Positions 19,930-30,135 are shown, counted from the stretch's first letter. The stretch: 64,000 bases of DNA from Duganella sp. BJB480 (GCA_003416985.1 QVIN01000004.1:558001-622000), one strand, 5' to 3'. Translations and numbers: made by a program. Notes: generated from the sequence alone by a model not told the origin.

Positions 19930-22173
19930 ATGGTGATCTCCCGTACCCTGGCCGCAGCTTTTTGCTGCGGCTTTTTCTTGGCGGCCGTGATCGGCGCGCC
20001 CGCCGCCGCGCAAACGAACGCACAAATCTCTGCGCCGGAAGGCGCGCTCAAAGCCCGTCCCAAGGTCGCGCTGGTGCTGTCCGGCGGCGGCGCGCGCGGC
20101 TTCGCCCACATCGGCGTGCTGCGCGCGCTGCAGGAGTTGCGCGTGCCGGTCGACTTCGTGGTCGGCACCAGCATGGGCAGCGTGGTCGGCGGCGCCTACG
20201 CGGCCGGCAGCTCGGTCGAGCAGCTGGAGCAGCTGGTGCGCCGCACCGACTGGAACGCCGTGGTGGCCGACCGTCCGCCGCGCGACGAGCTGGTGTACCG
20301 CCGCCGCGAGGAGGATTTGCTGCTGCCGTCGCGCATCGAGTTCGGCGCCAAGCTCGATGGCGTTTCGCTGCCGCCGGCCGCCGCCGGCAACGAGGCGCTG
20401 GAGCTGGCGCTGACCCGCGTGCTGCCGCACGGCGCGCGCGACAAACCGGTCAACCTGCTGCAGCTGCCGTTCCGCTCGGTGGCGTCGGACCTGGTGACGG
20501 GCGAGCTGGTGGAACTGAACGACACGCCGCTGTTCCTGGCGATGCGCGCCTCGCTGGCGGTGCCGGGCGTGTTCGCGCCGGTGCGGGTGAACCAGCGGCT
20601 GCTGGTGGACGGCGGCCTGGTGCGCAACCTGCCGGTGGACGTGGCGCGCGACATGGGCGCCGACGTCATCATCGCGGTCAACGTCGGCACGCCGCTGGCG
20701 CAGGAAAAGGAATTGATCAGCGCGGTCAGCGTGGCGCAGCAGATGCTGCAGATCCTGACCGAGCAGAACGTGCAGCGCTCGCTCAAGGAGCTGCGCCCCG
20801 ACGACATCCTGGTGGCGCCGGACCTGGGCGGCATCGGCTTCCTCGACTTCGCCCGCCACGACCGCGCCATGAAGGCCGGCGAGGCGGCGGTGCGGGCCAT
20901 GAGCGCCAAGCTGGTCAAGCTGGCCCTGCCCGAGTCGCAGTACGCGGCGTACGAGCTGCAGCGCCTGTCGGCGCCGGTGGGCATCGACCAGCCGGTGCGG
21001 CTGGCCAAGCTGGAGGTGGCGCCGAGCGGGCGCATCAATCCGAAGGAGCTGGAGGTGCAGTCCGGCCTGAAGGTGGGGCAGCCGGTCACCAACGAGCAGG
21101 CGCAGGCGGCCGGCAACGCGCTGTTCGGGCGCGGCGACCTGGCGCGGGTGGAGACCGAGGTCCATGACGACAAGGACGGCCGCAACGTGCTGATCAAGCC
21201 GACCGAGGCCGACTGGGCGCGCAGCCGCCTGCGCGTGGGCCTGGAGCTGACCAGCGATTTTTCCGAGAACAACGCGTTCGAGCTGAAGGTGATGCATGTG
21301 CTGTCGTCGCTCAACGACTGGGGCGCCGAGCTGCGCACGGTCGGCCGGGTCGGCACCGAGCGCGCGCTGGGCGTGCAGTTCTGGCAGCCGCTGGGCGCGG
21401 GCTCGCAGTGGTATGTGGCGCCGGGGCTGCAATACGACTCGTCGGCGGTCGACATCTTCAGCGCGAGCGGCTTCCGCCAGGCGCGCTACGCCTACAACCG
21501 CCAGGTCGGCGAGCTGGCGCTGGGCCGCCAGCTGGGCCGCTGGGGCGATATCCGCTACAGCGTGTCGCGCCAGAAGCAGGTGTACCACCAAAGCATACCG
21601 GAGGACCGCACCGAGGGCTCGGACATGCAGACGGTGCAGCAGCTGTCCTTCAATGTCGACAGCCTCGACACGGTGGCCTTCCCGACCCGAGGCACCTTGT
21701 TCTCGCTGGGCTGGCAGCGCCTGATGCACAGCGGTTCCACCGGCGCCGTGCCGACCACGCAGGCGGTGCAGGGGCTACAGGCCTTCCATGTGGACCGCTG
21801 GGCCGGCCATGTGTACGCGGAATGGTCGCGCAGCCAGGGCGGCGCGTCGGCCAACACCCTGGGCGGCTTCCTGCGCCTGTCGGGATCGACGCCGCAATCG
21901 ATCATCGGCGACCGCACGCTGCTGGGCCGGGTGGTGATGGCGCGCAGCATCGGCGCGATGCCGGCCGCGCTGGGCGGCGATGTGCGGTTGGGCTTTTCGC
22001 TGGAGGCGGGCGGCGCGTACAGCCCGACCAGTCCGCTGCGCTGGGGTTCGCTGCACCAGGCGGCCAGCGGCTTCTTCGCGGTCGACACGCGCTTCGGCCC
22101 GCTGTACCTGGGCGCCGGCACCACCAAGGGCGGCAACAGCAGCGCCTATCTGTTCCTCGGACCTATTTGGTAG
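19930..22173 (+). CDS. Patatin-like phospholipase with POTRA and outer-membrane barrel (type Vd, PlpD-like)
   Basis: A 747-residue protein: signal peptide (about 1-27), patatin domain (about 45-240) with oxyanion motif GGGARG (52-57), nucleophile Ser81 in GTSMG and Asp227 in DGGLVRNLP, then a POTRA-like region (about 355-430) and a beta-barrel to the C-terminus, which ends in an aromatic residue as outer-membrane barrels do. This architecture is that of PlpD-type autotransporters: a lipase secreted through its own barrel. It begins 8 bp after gspC and is probably cotranscribed with the type II genes. It converges with the next gene, overlapping by 11 bp. Confidence 0.93.
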   Translation: MVISRTLAAAFCCGFFLAAVIGAPAAAQTNAQISAPEGALKARPKVALVLSGGGARGFAHIGVLRALQELRVPVDFVVGTSMGSVVGGAYAAGSSVEQLEQLVRRTDWNAVVADRPPRDELVYRRREEDLLLPSRIEFGAKLDGVSLPPAAAGNEALELALTRVLPHGARDKPVNLLQLPFRSVASDLVTGELVELNDTPLFLAMRASLAVPGVFAPVRVNQRLLVDGGLVRNLPVDVARDMGADVIIAVNVGTPLAQEKELISAVSVAQQMLQILTEQNVQRSLKELRPDDILVAPDLGGIGFLDFARHDRAMKAGEAAVRAMSAKLVKLALPESQYAAYELQRLSAPVGIDQPVRLAKLEVAPSGRINPKELEVQSGLKVGQPVTNEQAQAAGNALFGRGDLARVETEVHDDKDGRNVLIKPTEADWARSRLRVGLELTSDFSENNAFELKVMHVLSSLNDWGAELRTVGRVGTERALGVQFWQPLGAGSQWYVAPGLQYDSSAVDIFSASGFRQARYAYNRQVGELALGRQLGRWGDIRYSVSRQKQVYHQSIPEDRTEGSDMQTVQQLSFNVDSLDTVAFPTRGTLFSLGWQRLMHSGSTGAVPTTQAVQGLQAFHVDRWAGHVYAEWSRSQGGASANTLGGFLRLSGSTPQSIIGDRTLLGRVVMARSIGAMPAALGGDVRLGFSLEAGGAYSPTSPLRWGSLHQAASGFFAVDTRFGPLYLGAGTTKGGNSSAYLFLGPIW

Positions 22174-22912
22174 CGGCGGGGGCGCGCCGCAGCGCGGTGA
22201 AGGCGGCGAATTCCCACGAGCGGAAGCCGACCAGCAAGGTGAAGCCGTCGCGGTCCTGCGGCGCCAGCTTGCGGTCGCCCTGGTGCAGCCGCGCCAGCTC
22301 GCCGGCCAGTTGCTGGATGCGGCCCACCAGCTCCTCGGCGCTGGGCAGCGACAGCCGCGCGGGCAGGCACAGCAGCGTCTCGCCGGCGCCGTCGAAGCTG
22401 CCGCTGAAATAATCGTGCACCGCGTGCTCGCGGAAGAATTGCTGCACCGGCCCGTCCGGCAGCCAGCGGAAGGCGTTCGACACGCGCAGGCGGTAGCGGT
22501 TCAGCGGTTTCAGTTCGATCACGCCCAGCCGGTCCAGCTCGGCCAGCAGCAGGATGCATTCGGGTTCGGTCAGATTGTAGGTTTCCAGCACCTGCTCCAG
22601 GGTCCAGTGGCCCAGGCAGCAGATCGCCATCAGCAGCAGGTGGGGCTGGGCCAGCAGCGATTTTTCCTGCGTCAGCGTCAGCGCGTCCGCCTGCGGCGTG
22701 GCGTCGGCGGCGCCGCGCAGCACGTCCTCCATCGCCACCCCGGCCGCCTTGCAGATCTGCGCCAGCCGCGACAGCGACATGTCCTGCTGGCCGAACATGC
22801 GCTTGACGCTGGACTCGCTCATCGAGATCCGCTCGGCCAGCATTTTGTAGGTGACGCCGGCGGCCCGCATCTGGGTCCGCAGCACTTGCAGCAGCAATTC
22901 CGGTGAGCTCAT
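22163..22912 (-). CDS. XRE-family transcriptional regulator
   Basis: A 249-residue protein with an N-terminal helix-turn-helix (about 1-60), with MLAERISMSESSVKRMF as the recognition region, followed by about 185 residues of mostly helical sequence without a recognised ligand domain. The start at 22912 (MSSPELLL) is chosen because the longer reading to 23053 adds unconserved sequence. It converges with the patatin gene. The target is unknown. Confidence 0.78.
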   Translation of the reverse strand: MSSPELLLQVLRTQMRAAGVTYKMLAERISMSESSVKRMFGQQDMSLSRLAQICKAAGVAMEDVLRGAADATPQADALTLTQEKSLLAQPHLLLMAICCLGHWTLEQVLETYNLTEPECILLLAELDRLGVIELKPLNRYRLRVSNAFRWLPDGPVQQFFREHAVHDYFSGSFDGAGETLLCLPARLSLPSAEELVGRIQQLAGELARLHQGDRKLAPQDRDGFTLLVGFRSWEFAAFTALRRAPAATK

Positions 22913-23067
22913 ACCCTGCCTTGGTAAATTAACAAAAGGTATCGTAGCACGGTACTTGCCGGCGTGAAAAGCGGCGCTTGGAATAATCGATTGGTACATC
23001 GGGCCGAAGTGCGGGACACTGCGGCACGCTGTCCCTCGCAGCAGGGACGGCACCGGATAACCCGAGA

Positions 23068-23091
23068 GCGGGCGCCACCACCGGCGTCCGC
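23068..23091 (-). terminator. Hairpin downstream of the hslVU group
   Basis: GCGGGCGCC pairs with GGCGTCCGC (9 bp, one G-T) around a 6-base loop, just beyond the stop of the small gene that follows hslU. There is no T run. It may end the hslVU transcript. Confidence 0.3.
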
Positions 23092-23097
23092 TAACGG

Positions 23098-23304
23098 TTA
23101 CTTTTCCTCAGGATCCGGCTTCAGGCTGATCTTCGCCAGCAGGCGCTTGGCGGCCTGCCGGTCGACCGACTGGGGCTTGGCGTGCGGCCCGGCGCCGCCG
23201 GCGCGCGCCTTGGCCGCCAGCGCCACCGGGTTGCGCGGCGGCTTCTGCGACGGCTCGACCCGTATCGTCATCTTCTGCCGCGTGGCCAGTGCCTTGTTCG
23301 CCAT
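23098..23304 (-). CDS. Small basic hypothetical protein after hslU
   Basis: A 68-residue Lys/Arg/Ala-rich protein (KMTIRVEPSQKPPRNP near the start) with no signal peptide or membrane helix. It starts 12 bp after the hslU stop on the same strand, consistent with cotranscription. I recognise no family. Its composition suggests nucleic-acid or ribosome contact at most. Confidence 0.5.
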   Translation of the reverse strand: MANKALATRQKMTIRVEPSQKPPRNPVALAAKARAGGAGPHAKPQSVDRQAAKRLLAKISLKPDPEEK

Positions 23305-23316
23305 GATCCCCGCTCC

Positions 23317-24662
<1,346 letters not shown>

Positions 24663-24666
<4 letters not shown>

Positions 24667-25205
24667 GCTGGGTCCAGTGTCTCGATGATGTGGTTCAGGT
24701 TGGTGTAGATGCACAATTCGCCGGCGATGGTCAGTGACTTTTTGACGATTTCCGCCGGCGACAGTTCCGTGTTTTCCACCAGCGCCTTGGCCGCCGACTG
24801 CGCGTAGGTGCCGCCGGAGCCGATGGCGCCGATGCCGTCCTCGGGCTCGAGCACGTCGCCGTTGCCGGTGATGACCAGCGTCGATTCGCTGTCGGCCACC
24901 AGCAGCATCGCCTCCAGGCGGCGCAGCACGCGGTCGGTGCGCCAGTCCTTGGCCAGCTCGACCGAGGCGCGCAGCAGGTTGCCCTGGTGTTTTTCCAGCT
25001 TGCCCTCGAAGCGGTCGAGCAGCGTGAAGGCGTCGGCCGTGCCGCCGGCGAAGCCGACCAGCACCTTGCCCTGGTAGGTCTTGCGCACCTTGCGGGCCGT
25101 GCCCTTCATGACGATGTTGCCCAGCGTGACCTGGCCGTCGCCGCCCAGCGCGACCTGCTTGCCGCGGCGCACGCACAGGATGGTGGTGCCGTGAAATTGT
25201 TCCAT
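24663..25205 (-). CDS. hslV: HslUV protease peptidase subunit HslV
   Basis: A 180-residue proteasome-like threonine peptidase. The catalytic Thr is in [11 protein letters not shown], exposed after removal of the short N-terminus; GDGQVTLG and [15 protein letters not shown] are family blocks. It forms the double-ring chamber capped by HslU. A heat-shock promoter candidate lies about 40 bp upstream. Confidence 0.97.
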
Positions 25206-25246
25206 AGTTACCTCAAAGTAAAGACGCGGACTGCTACAAGACTGAA

Positions 25247-25274
25247 AAGTGGGGCTGGTCCCGAAAATTGCAAG
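25247..25274 (-). promoter_or_regulatory. Candidate sigma-32 (heat-shock) promoter of hslVU
   Basis: On the minus strand CTTGCAA (25274-25268) is followed after exactly 13 bases by CCCCACTT (25254-25247). The sigma-32 consensus is CTTGAAA, 11-15 bases, CCCCATnT, so each half has one mismatch and the spacing is central. It lies in the 71-bp gap between the STAS gene and hslV. HslVU is heat-shock controlled in other proteobacteria. Confidence 0.7.
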
Positions 25275-25276
25275 AT

Positions 25277-26590
25277 TCAGTAGTTGTGCGGGTAGATCCT
25301 GGCGATGTCGGCAAAGCCCAGCAGGCGCAGCAGCGCCGTGACCAGGTGGTTGACGTCGCGGAACTCGATCTTCTTGTCCATCTGGACCAGGTTGGCGTGC
25401 AGCTGGTTGGCGCAGGCGTAGTCGATGCGCGCCAGGCGCGAGCAGTCGAACACCAGGGTCTGGTACTGATCAGCATAGTGCTGGATCTGGCCGAGTAAAG
25501 GGCCGAGCTGGCCTTCGAGCAGCGGCGGCAGCATGAAGCGGTCCGGCGAGGCCGACACCTTCCGGGCCGCGGCGGTGGCCACCTTGTGCGGCGCGGTGAA
25601 CGACGGCGGCGACACTTCGAAGGTGACGCAGTAGTCCATGGCGGTTTCCTCGAATTCCTTCTCGCGGTTCAGCAGTTGCAGCAGCTCCAGCAGCAGCAGC
25701 CACGGCGCCTCGGTGTCGTCGCGGCGGCCGACCGCGATGCCGTCGCGGATCAGCGCGGCCAGGGCGTCGGCGCCCACCAGGATCAGCTCGCGCTGCCGGG
25801 CCTGCAGCTTGCGCAGCGTGTCGAGCAGCAGCGCGCAGCCTGCCGGCTCGACCGCCGTCACGCGGGAAAATTCCAGCCGCAGCACCGGGCTGGCGGCGGC
25901 CGCCTGGCGCAGGCGCTCCAGTTGGGCGTCGATGTGCGCGTCGAGCACGCCGGCGAAGGCTTCGGTCGGCGTCAGGCCGGCCCAGCCGGACGAGCTTGCG
26001 GCCGGTTCGGCCGGCGCGTTCCACGGCGGCGGCGAGGTCTCGAAGGTGCTGGCGTAGTCGATCGACAGGTTGTCGAAGCGCTCGCGCTGGCCGCTCACCT
26101 GGTACAGGTCGAACAGCATCCACCAGACGGTGCGGTCGCCGCCGGCCTCGGCCACGCTGGCGGTCAGCAGCTGCTCGGCCACGGCGCCCTGGCCGTTGGC
26201 GTACAGGATGGCGATTTCCTCCACCACCGGCGCGGTCTCGGCGGCCACGGCCTGCTGCGGCAGGTCGTCGTCGCGCAGCAGGAGGGTGGTGGGCAGGTCG
26301 TCCAGCGCCTGCGTGTCGGGGCCGGCGTGGGCGGCGGCCCTGGGCCTGGCCGGGCGGGCGGCGCGCTGGCTGCCCCAGGCCGGTTCCGGCTCGTTGAAGA
26401 TGTCGAAGGTCATCGCCGATTCGATGGCGTCGATCTTCATCGCGGTGGCGCGGGCGATCTCGCGCTGGCGCGCCTGTTGTTGCTGGCGTTCGGTCTCGCT
26501 GTTGGCGGCCAGCCGCGCCGCCTCGTCATCGTCGCTGGGGGCGGGGGCGGGCGTTGCGTCGGTCTTCTTGAAGATGGAGAACAGTCCCAC
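25277..26590 (-). CDS. Tandem STAS-domain protein
   Basis: A 437-residue cytosolic protein with a charged start ([11 protein letters not shown]), a Gln/Arg-rich helix, and a twofold repeated unit. Each unit has a helical module ([13 protein letters not shown] and [13 protein letters not shown] end the two copies) followed by a STAS-like fold: [19 protein letters not shown] and [23 protein letters not shown] domains act in anti-sigma-antagonist or lipid/nucleotide-binding switching. No conserved phosphorylatable serine in the usual D-S-G loop is obvious. It lies between dksA and hslVU on the same strand. The partner is unknown. Confidence 0.75.
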   Translation of the reverse strand: MGLFSIFKKTDATPAPAPSDDDEAARLAANSETERQQQQARQREIARATAMKIDAIESAMTFDIFNEPEPAWGSQRAARPARPRAAAHAGPDTQALDDLPTTLLLRDDDLPQQAVAAETAPVVEEIAILYANGQGAVAEQLLTASVAEAGGDRTVWWMLFDLYQVSGQRERFDNLSIDYASTFETSPPPWNAPAEPAASSSGWAGLTPTEAFAGVLDAHIDAQLERLRQAAAASPVLRLEFSRVTAVEPAGCALLLDTLRKLQARQRELILVGADALAALIRDGIAVGRRDDTEAPWLLLLELLQLLNREKEFEETAMDYCVTFEVSPPSFTAPHKVATAAARKVSASPDRFMLPPLLEGQLGPLLGQIQHYADQYQTLVFDCSRLARIDYACANQLHANLVQMDKKIEFRDVNHLVTALLRLLGFADIARIYPHNY

Positions 26591-26621
26591 GCGATCCTCG
26601 TCTGAACCTCGGTAGCTGCCG

Positions 26622-26652
26622 TAAAAAAAGCACGCGGTTGCGTGCTTTTTTT
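26622..26652 (-). terminator. Intrinsic terminator of dksA
   Basis: Stem AAAAAAGCACGC / GCGTGCTTTTTT with a short loop, giving a GC core and a T tract in both directions. It lies 15 bp after the dksA stop and before the STAS gene, so the two are probably separate transcripts. Confidence 0.8.
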
Positions 26653-26666
26653 AAGGTCCGGGCGAA

Positions 26667-27116
26667 TTAATCGCCGTACAGTTTCTGCTTCAGTTCGCGG
26701 CGCTGCTGGGCTTCCAGCGACAGCGTCGCGGTCGGACGGGCGATCAGGCGTGGAATGCCGATCGGCTCGCCGGTTTCCTCGCACCAGCCGTAGTCGCCGC
26801 CGTCGATGGCGACGATCGATTGCTGGACTTTTTTCAGCAGCTTGCGCTCGCGGTCGCGGGTGCGCAGTTCCAGCGCGTGCTCTTCTTCGATGGTGGCGCG
26901 GTCGGCCGGGTCCGGCACCAGCACGGTTTCGCGCAGGTGTTCGGTGGTTTCGCCGGCGTTCTTCAGCAGTTCCTTTTCAAGCGCTTGCAGCTTGGCTTTG
27001 AAGAAGGCCATTTGCGCCGGATTCATATAATCCTTTTCATCCATCTTCAGAATTTCTTCTTCGGTCAGGATGCGGTCGGCGGCGGCGGGGGTCGATTTAT
27101 TAGTTTTGGTGGTCAT
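26667..27116 (-). CDS. dksA: RNA polymerase-binding transcription factor DksA (single-cysteine type)
   Basis: A 149-residue DksA with the coiled-coil tip DPADRATIEE (DxxDxA motif), the globular segment GDYGWCEETGEPIGI and RLIARPTATL. DksA works with ppGpp through the secondary channel of RNA polymerase. The usual four zinc cysteines are reduced to one (CEET instead of CxxC, and the second pair is missing), as I recall for other Burkholderiales DksA proteins. A zinc-independent globular domain is therefore inferred. Confidence 0.94.
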   Translation of the reverse strand: MTTKTNKSTPAAADRILTEEEILKMDEKDYMNPAQMAFFKAKLQALEKELLKNAGETTEHLRETVLVPDPADRATIEEEHALELRTRDRERKLLKKVQQSIVAIDGGDYGWCEETGEPIGIPRLIARPTATLSLEAQQRRELKQKLYGD

Positions 27117-27143
27117 AACTTCGCTTACCTTCGATACGACAGA

Positions 27144-27193
27144 GTTTTCAATTAATCAGCCCGGAATTTGTGGCTTTTTAGCCATCCCCACAA
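27144..27193 (-). terminator. Imperfect hairpin between cobW-type gene and dksA
   Basis: On the minus strand CCGGGTTTTGTGG and CCACAAATTCCGG form an interrupted stem, with a nested GGCT/AGCC inside. No strong T tract follows. It could end transcripts of the COG0523 gene or be part of the dksA leader. Confidence 0.35.
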
Positions 27194-27205
27194 AACCCGG
27201 ATAGT

Positions 27206-28273
27206 TTATACCAGACATTGTTCTAAACCGCTAATAAAGATATCTTTCGGCAGATTTTTACCGATAAACACCATTTTGCTGCCTCGAACGTCGTTTTCTC
27301 CCCATTTGGCGCCCAGGTCGCTGCCCATGATCTGGTGCACGCCCTGGAACACGACCTTGCGATCGGCGTCCTTCATGAACAATACGCCTTTGTAGCGCAG
27401 CATGCGAGGACCGTAGACATTTACCAGGCCGCCAAGGAACTCGTCGAGCTTGGCGGTGTCGAACGGGCGTGTGCTTTTGAACACAAACGCGGCGATGTCG
27501 TCGCTGTGGTGGGTGTGGTGGTGGTTGTGGCCGTGGTCCCCGTGGTGGCCGTGTTCGTGATCGTGGTTGTGGCCGCAGTGCTCGTCGTGCACGTGGTCGT
27601 CGTCGTGGGCCTGGTCGGTTTCCAGGAAATCCGGGTCCAGCTCCAGCTTGTCGTTCAGGTTGAAGCCCTTCAGGTCCAGCACCTCGGACAGCGGGGCGCG
27701 GCCGAAGTCCGCCGTGCTGATCGGCGCGCGCGGGTTGATGCGCTTGAGGCGGGCGGTCAGCGCGGCCACGTCCTCGGCGCTGACCAGGTCGGTCTTGGAC
27801 AGCAGCAGCTTGTCGGCGAAGCCGACCTGGCGCTGGGCTTCCTCGTGCTGGTCCAGCTGGTCCATGGCGTGGCGCGCGTCCACCACGGTGACCACGGCGT
27901 CCAGCATGTAGTGAGTGCCCACTTCCTCGTCCACGAAGAAGGTCTGCGCCACCGGACCGGGATTGGCCAGGCCGGTGGTCTCGATCACCACGCGGTCGAA
28001 CTGCAGCTCGCCGGCTTCGCGCTTCTGCGCCAGGCCGCTGAGGGCGACGATCAGGTCGCCGCGCACGGTGCAGCAGATGCAGCCGTTGTTCATTTCCACG
28101 ATCTGTTCGCCGCTGTCCTGCACCAGAATTTCGTTGTCGATGTTTTCCTGGCCAAACTCGTTTTCGATGACGGCGATGCGCATGCCGTGCTGCTCCTGCA
28201 GGATGCGGTTCAGCAGGGTGGTCTTGCCGGCGCCAAGGAAGCCGGTGAGGATGGTGGTCGGTATCAGTGCCAT
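27206..28273 (-). CDS. COG0523 (CobW/YjiA/ZNG1-type) GTPase metallochaperone
   Basis: A 355-residue G3E GTPase with Walker A GFLGAGKTTLLN, the metal-binding GCICC motif, ETTGLANPGP and SKTDLV. A His/Asp-rich loop (about residues 222-256, with many HxH and HDH units) lies before the C-terminal CobW domain. This class delivers or senses metals, usually zinc; the exact metal cannot be read from sequence. It is upstream of dksA on the same strand, a pairing seen in related genomes. Confidence 0.9.
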   Translation of the reverse strand: MALIPTTILTGFLGAGKTTLLNRILQEQHGMRIAVIENEFGQENIDNEILVQDSGEQIVEMNNGCICCTVRGDLIVALSGLAQKREAGELQFDRVVIETTGLANPGPVAQTFFVDEEVGTHYMLDAVVTVVDARHAMDQLDQHEEAQRQVGFADKLLLSKTDLVSAEDVAALTARLKRINPRAPISTADFGRAPLSEVLDLKGFNLNDKLELDPDFLETDQAHDDDHVHDEHCGHNHDHEHGHHGDHGHNHHHTHHSDDIAAFVFKSTRPFDTAKLDEFLGGLVNVYGPRMLRYKGVLFMKDADRKVVFQGVHQIMGSDLGAKWGENDVRGSKMVFIGKNLPKDIFISGLEQCLV

Positions 28274-28404
28274 GGTGCTTACCAGTCTGGTCTAGGAGGA
28301 AACCCTAGATGGGGATCAAATGCGGAAATGCAACCGGGCGATTATGCCGGAATTTGGCCGGCGCTAGCAATTCGCCGGATTGAGCAACATCAGTACGGGC
28401 CGCG

Positions 28405-29340
28405 CTATTTCACTTTGGCGCGCGGATGGGCCTTGTCGTACACCTCGGCCAGGTGCTGGAAATCCAGCGCGGTGTAGACCTGGGTCGAACTGATGCTCGA
28501 ATGGCCCAGCATCTCCTGCACCGCCCGCAGGTCGCCCGACGATTGCAGTACATGCGAGGCGAACGAGTGGCGCAGCATGTGCGGGTGCACATGCACCGGC
28601 GCGCCGTGGGCCACGCCATGGGCCTGCAGGCGCTGCTGGATCACCCGTGGCGACACCCGCGTGCCGCGCGTGCTCAGGAACAGGGCGTTGCCGCCGTCGG
28701 CGGGCGCCGGGCGCACGGCGATCCAGGCCGCCAGCGCCTCCAGTGCGGCGTTGCCCACCGGTACGACGCGCTGCTTGTTGCCCTTGCCGGTGACGATGAC
28801 TTCGCGATTGTCCAGCGCCACCCAGCCCAGCGCGTCCTTGCCGGCGGTCAGGTCCAGCCCGGCCAGCTCGGACACCCGCAGGCCGCTGGAATATAACAGT
28901 TCGAACATGGCGCGGTTGCACAGCTCGGCCGCCACCGGGGCGGCGCCGGCGCTGGGCCGGGACGGCGCCACCAGTTGCACCGCGTCGTCCACCGACAGCG
29001 CGCGCGGCAGCGTCCTGGCGCGCTTGGGCGCGCGCACGCCCTGCACCGGGTTGGCCGCCAGCGCGGTCTGGCCGCCCAGCCAGTCGAAGAAGCCGCGCCA
29101 GCTCGACAGCTTGCGGGCGATCGAGCGCGGATCGAGCTCGCGCGCGTGCAGCTTGGCGGTGAGGCGGCGGATGGCGAAATGGTCGATCCCGGGCCAGTCC
29201 TGGCCGGCGGTGAGGCCGGCCAGTTCCTGCAGGTCGCGCGCGTAGGCGCTGACGGTGTGTGGCGACAGCCGGCGCTGGTCGCGCAGCTGGGCCAGGTAAG
29301 CGTCGATCCAGGCCAGCTTGCTGTCCGGGCCGGCGCTCAT
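28405..29340 (-). CDS. xerC: Tyrosine recombinase XerC
   Basis: A 311-residue recombinase with an N-terminal SAM-like DNA-binding domain (about 8-95) and a catalytic domain. Catalytic elements visible are Arg in SSGLRVSELAGL, Lys in TGKGNKQRVVP, the HMLRHSFASH box, and GHSSISSTQVYT leading to the tyrosine nucleophile. It resolves chromosome dimers at dif with XerD. The ATG at 29340 sits 8 bp after the DUF484 gene stop; longer in-frame readings are shadows of that gene. Confidence 0.95.
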   Translation of the reverse strand: MSAGPDSKLAWIDAYLAQLRDQRRLSPHTVSAYARDLQELAGLTAGQDWPGIDHFAIRRLTAKLHARELDPRSIARKLSSWRGFFDWLGGQTALAANPVQGVRAPKRARTLPRALSVDDAVQLVAPSRPSAGAAPVAAELCNRAMFELLYSSGLRVSELAGLDLTAGKDALGWVALDNREVIVTGKGNKQRVVPVGNAALEALAAWIAVRPAPADGGNALFLSTRGTRVSPRVIQQRLQAHGVAHGAPVHVHPHMLRHSFASHVLQSSGDLRAVQEMLGHSSISSTQVYTALDFQHLAEVYDKAHPRAKVK

Positions 29341-29348
29341 GGCGGCGC

Positions 29349-30017
29349 TCAGGCCAGCAGCCAGGCCAGCGCGGTGCTGGTGGTTTCGCCGATGTGGACC
29401 AAGAAGTCGGTGGCCATCAGCGAGGTGAAGCGCGCCGGGTCGGCCGAGCCCATGATCAGCAGGCCGAAGGCGTTCTTGTTGCCCGGCTTGCGCAGCGGAA
29501 TGATCACGGTGGAGGTGATGCCGGTGGCGTCCTGCAGCCAGCGCACCGCCTCGAAATCCTTGTTGGTACCGCAGTAGGGCGCCATCAGGCTGTTGGCGAA
29601 GATGCGCGCGTCTTCCGACACGCCGTTGACGAACCATTCGCCGAGGTAGTCCGGCGCGGTGTCCCAGATGCGCAGCGTGACCTGCGGCACATCAAAACTG
29701 GTCTTCAGGCCGCTGACCACGGCGTGTGGCATGGAACCCACATCCTCGGCTTCCAGCAGCACCTTGGTCCAGCGGTGGAACTTGTTGGCGATCGCTTCGT
29801 TTTCCGACGCCAGGCGCATCAGATTGCTCATGCGCAATTCCAGCGCCTTGTACTTGTCGCGCATCACTTCCATCTGGCGCTCCTGCAGCGACACGGCGCG
29901 TCCCGTCAGCGGGCTGGCCAGTTTGATCTCTCCCAGCAATTCAGCATGCTCTTCGAAGAAATTCGGGTGTTCGGTCAGGTATTGCGCGACGAGGGTGTGA
30001 TCCAGTGGGACAGTCAT
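29349..30017 (-). CDS. DUF484 (YigA-like) family protein
   Basis: A 222-residue protein with a helical start (HTLVAQYLTEHPNFFEEHAEL), a coiled-coil (about 40-75) and a GAF-like C-terminal domain (about 85-220). DUF484 genes usually sit between dapF and xerC; here xerC follows directly, but dapF is 3.2 kb away. The function is not established. It is cytosolic by sequence. Confidence 0.88.
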   Translation of the reverse strand: MTVPLDHTLVAQYLTEHPNFFEEHAELLGEIKLASPLTGRAVSLQERQMEVMRDKYKALELRMSNLMRLASENEAIANKFHRWTKVLLEAEDVGSMPHAVVSGLKTSFDVPQVTLRIWDTAPDYLGEWFVNGVSEDARIFANSLMAPYCGTNKDFEAVRWLQDATGITSTVIIPLRKPGNKNAFGLLIMGSADPARFTSLMATDFLVHIGETTSTALAWLLA

Positions 30018-30059
30018 GGAGGTACTTTATTTACGAGGGTGGAAAGAGTCATTCTAAAC

Positions 30060-30091
30060 GAAAAAAAACGGACATGGTTGCCCATGCCCGT
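30060..30091 (-). terminator. Intrinsic terminator of the porin gene
   Basis: A 10-bp stem ACGGGCATGG / CCATGTCCGT (one G-T pair) with loop GCAA, followed on the minus strand by eight T residues. It lies 44 bp beyond the porin stop. Confidence 0.9.
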
Positions 30092-30135
30092 CATTCCCCA
30101 ACCCAAGCGCCGGCAGTTCTTGCCGACTGCGCGGC

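Noticed and set aside
24667..25176. N-terminal extension of hslU
   Set aside because: It lies wholly inside hslV in another frame; HslU starts normally at [11 protein letters not shown].
27490..27620. GTGGTG/GTCGTG-rich tract as a microsatellite
   Set aside because: It encodes the His/Asp-rich metal loop of the COG0523 GTPase.
29341..29637. N-terminal extension of xerC
   Set aside because: It overlaps the DUF484 gene in another frame and is not conserved XerC sequence.
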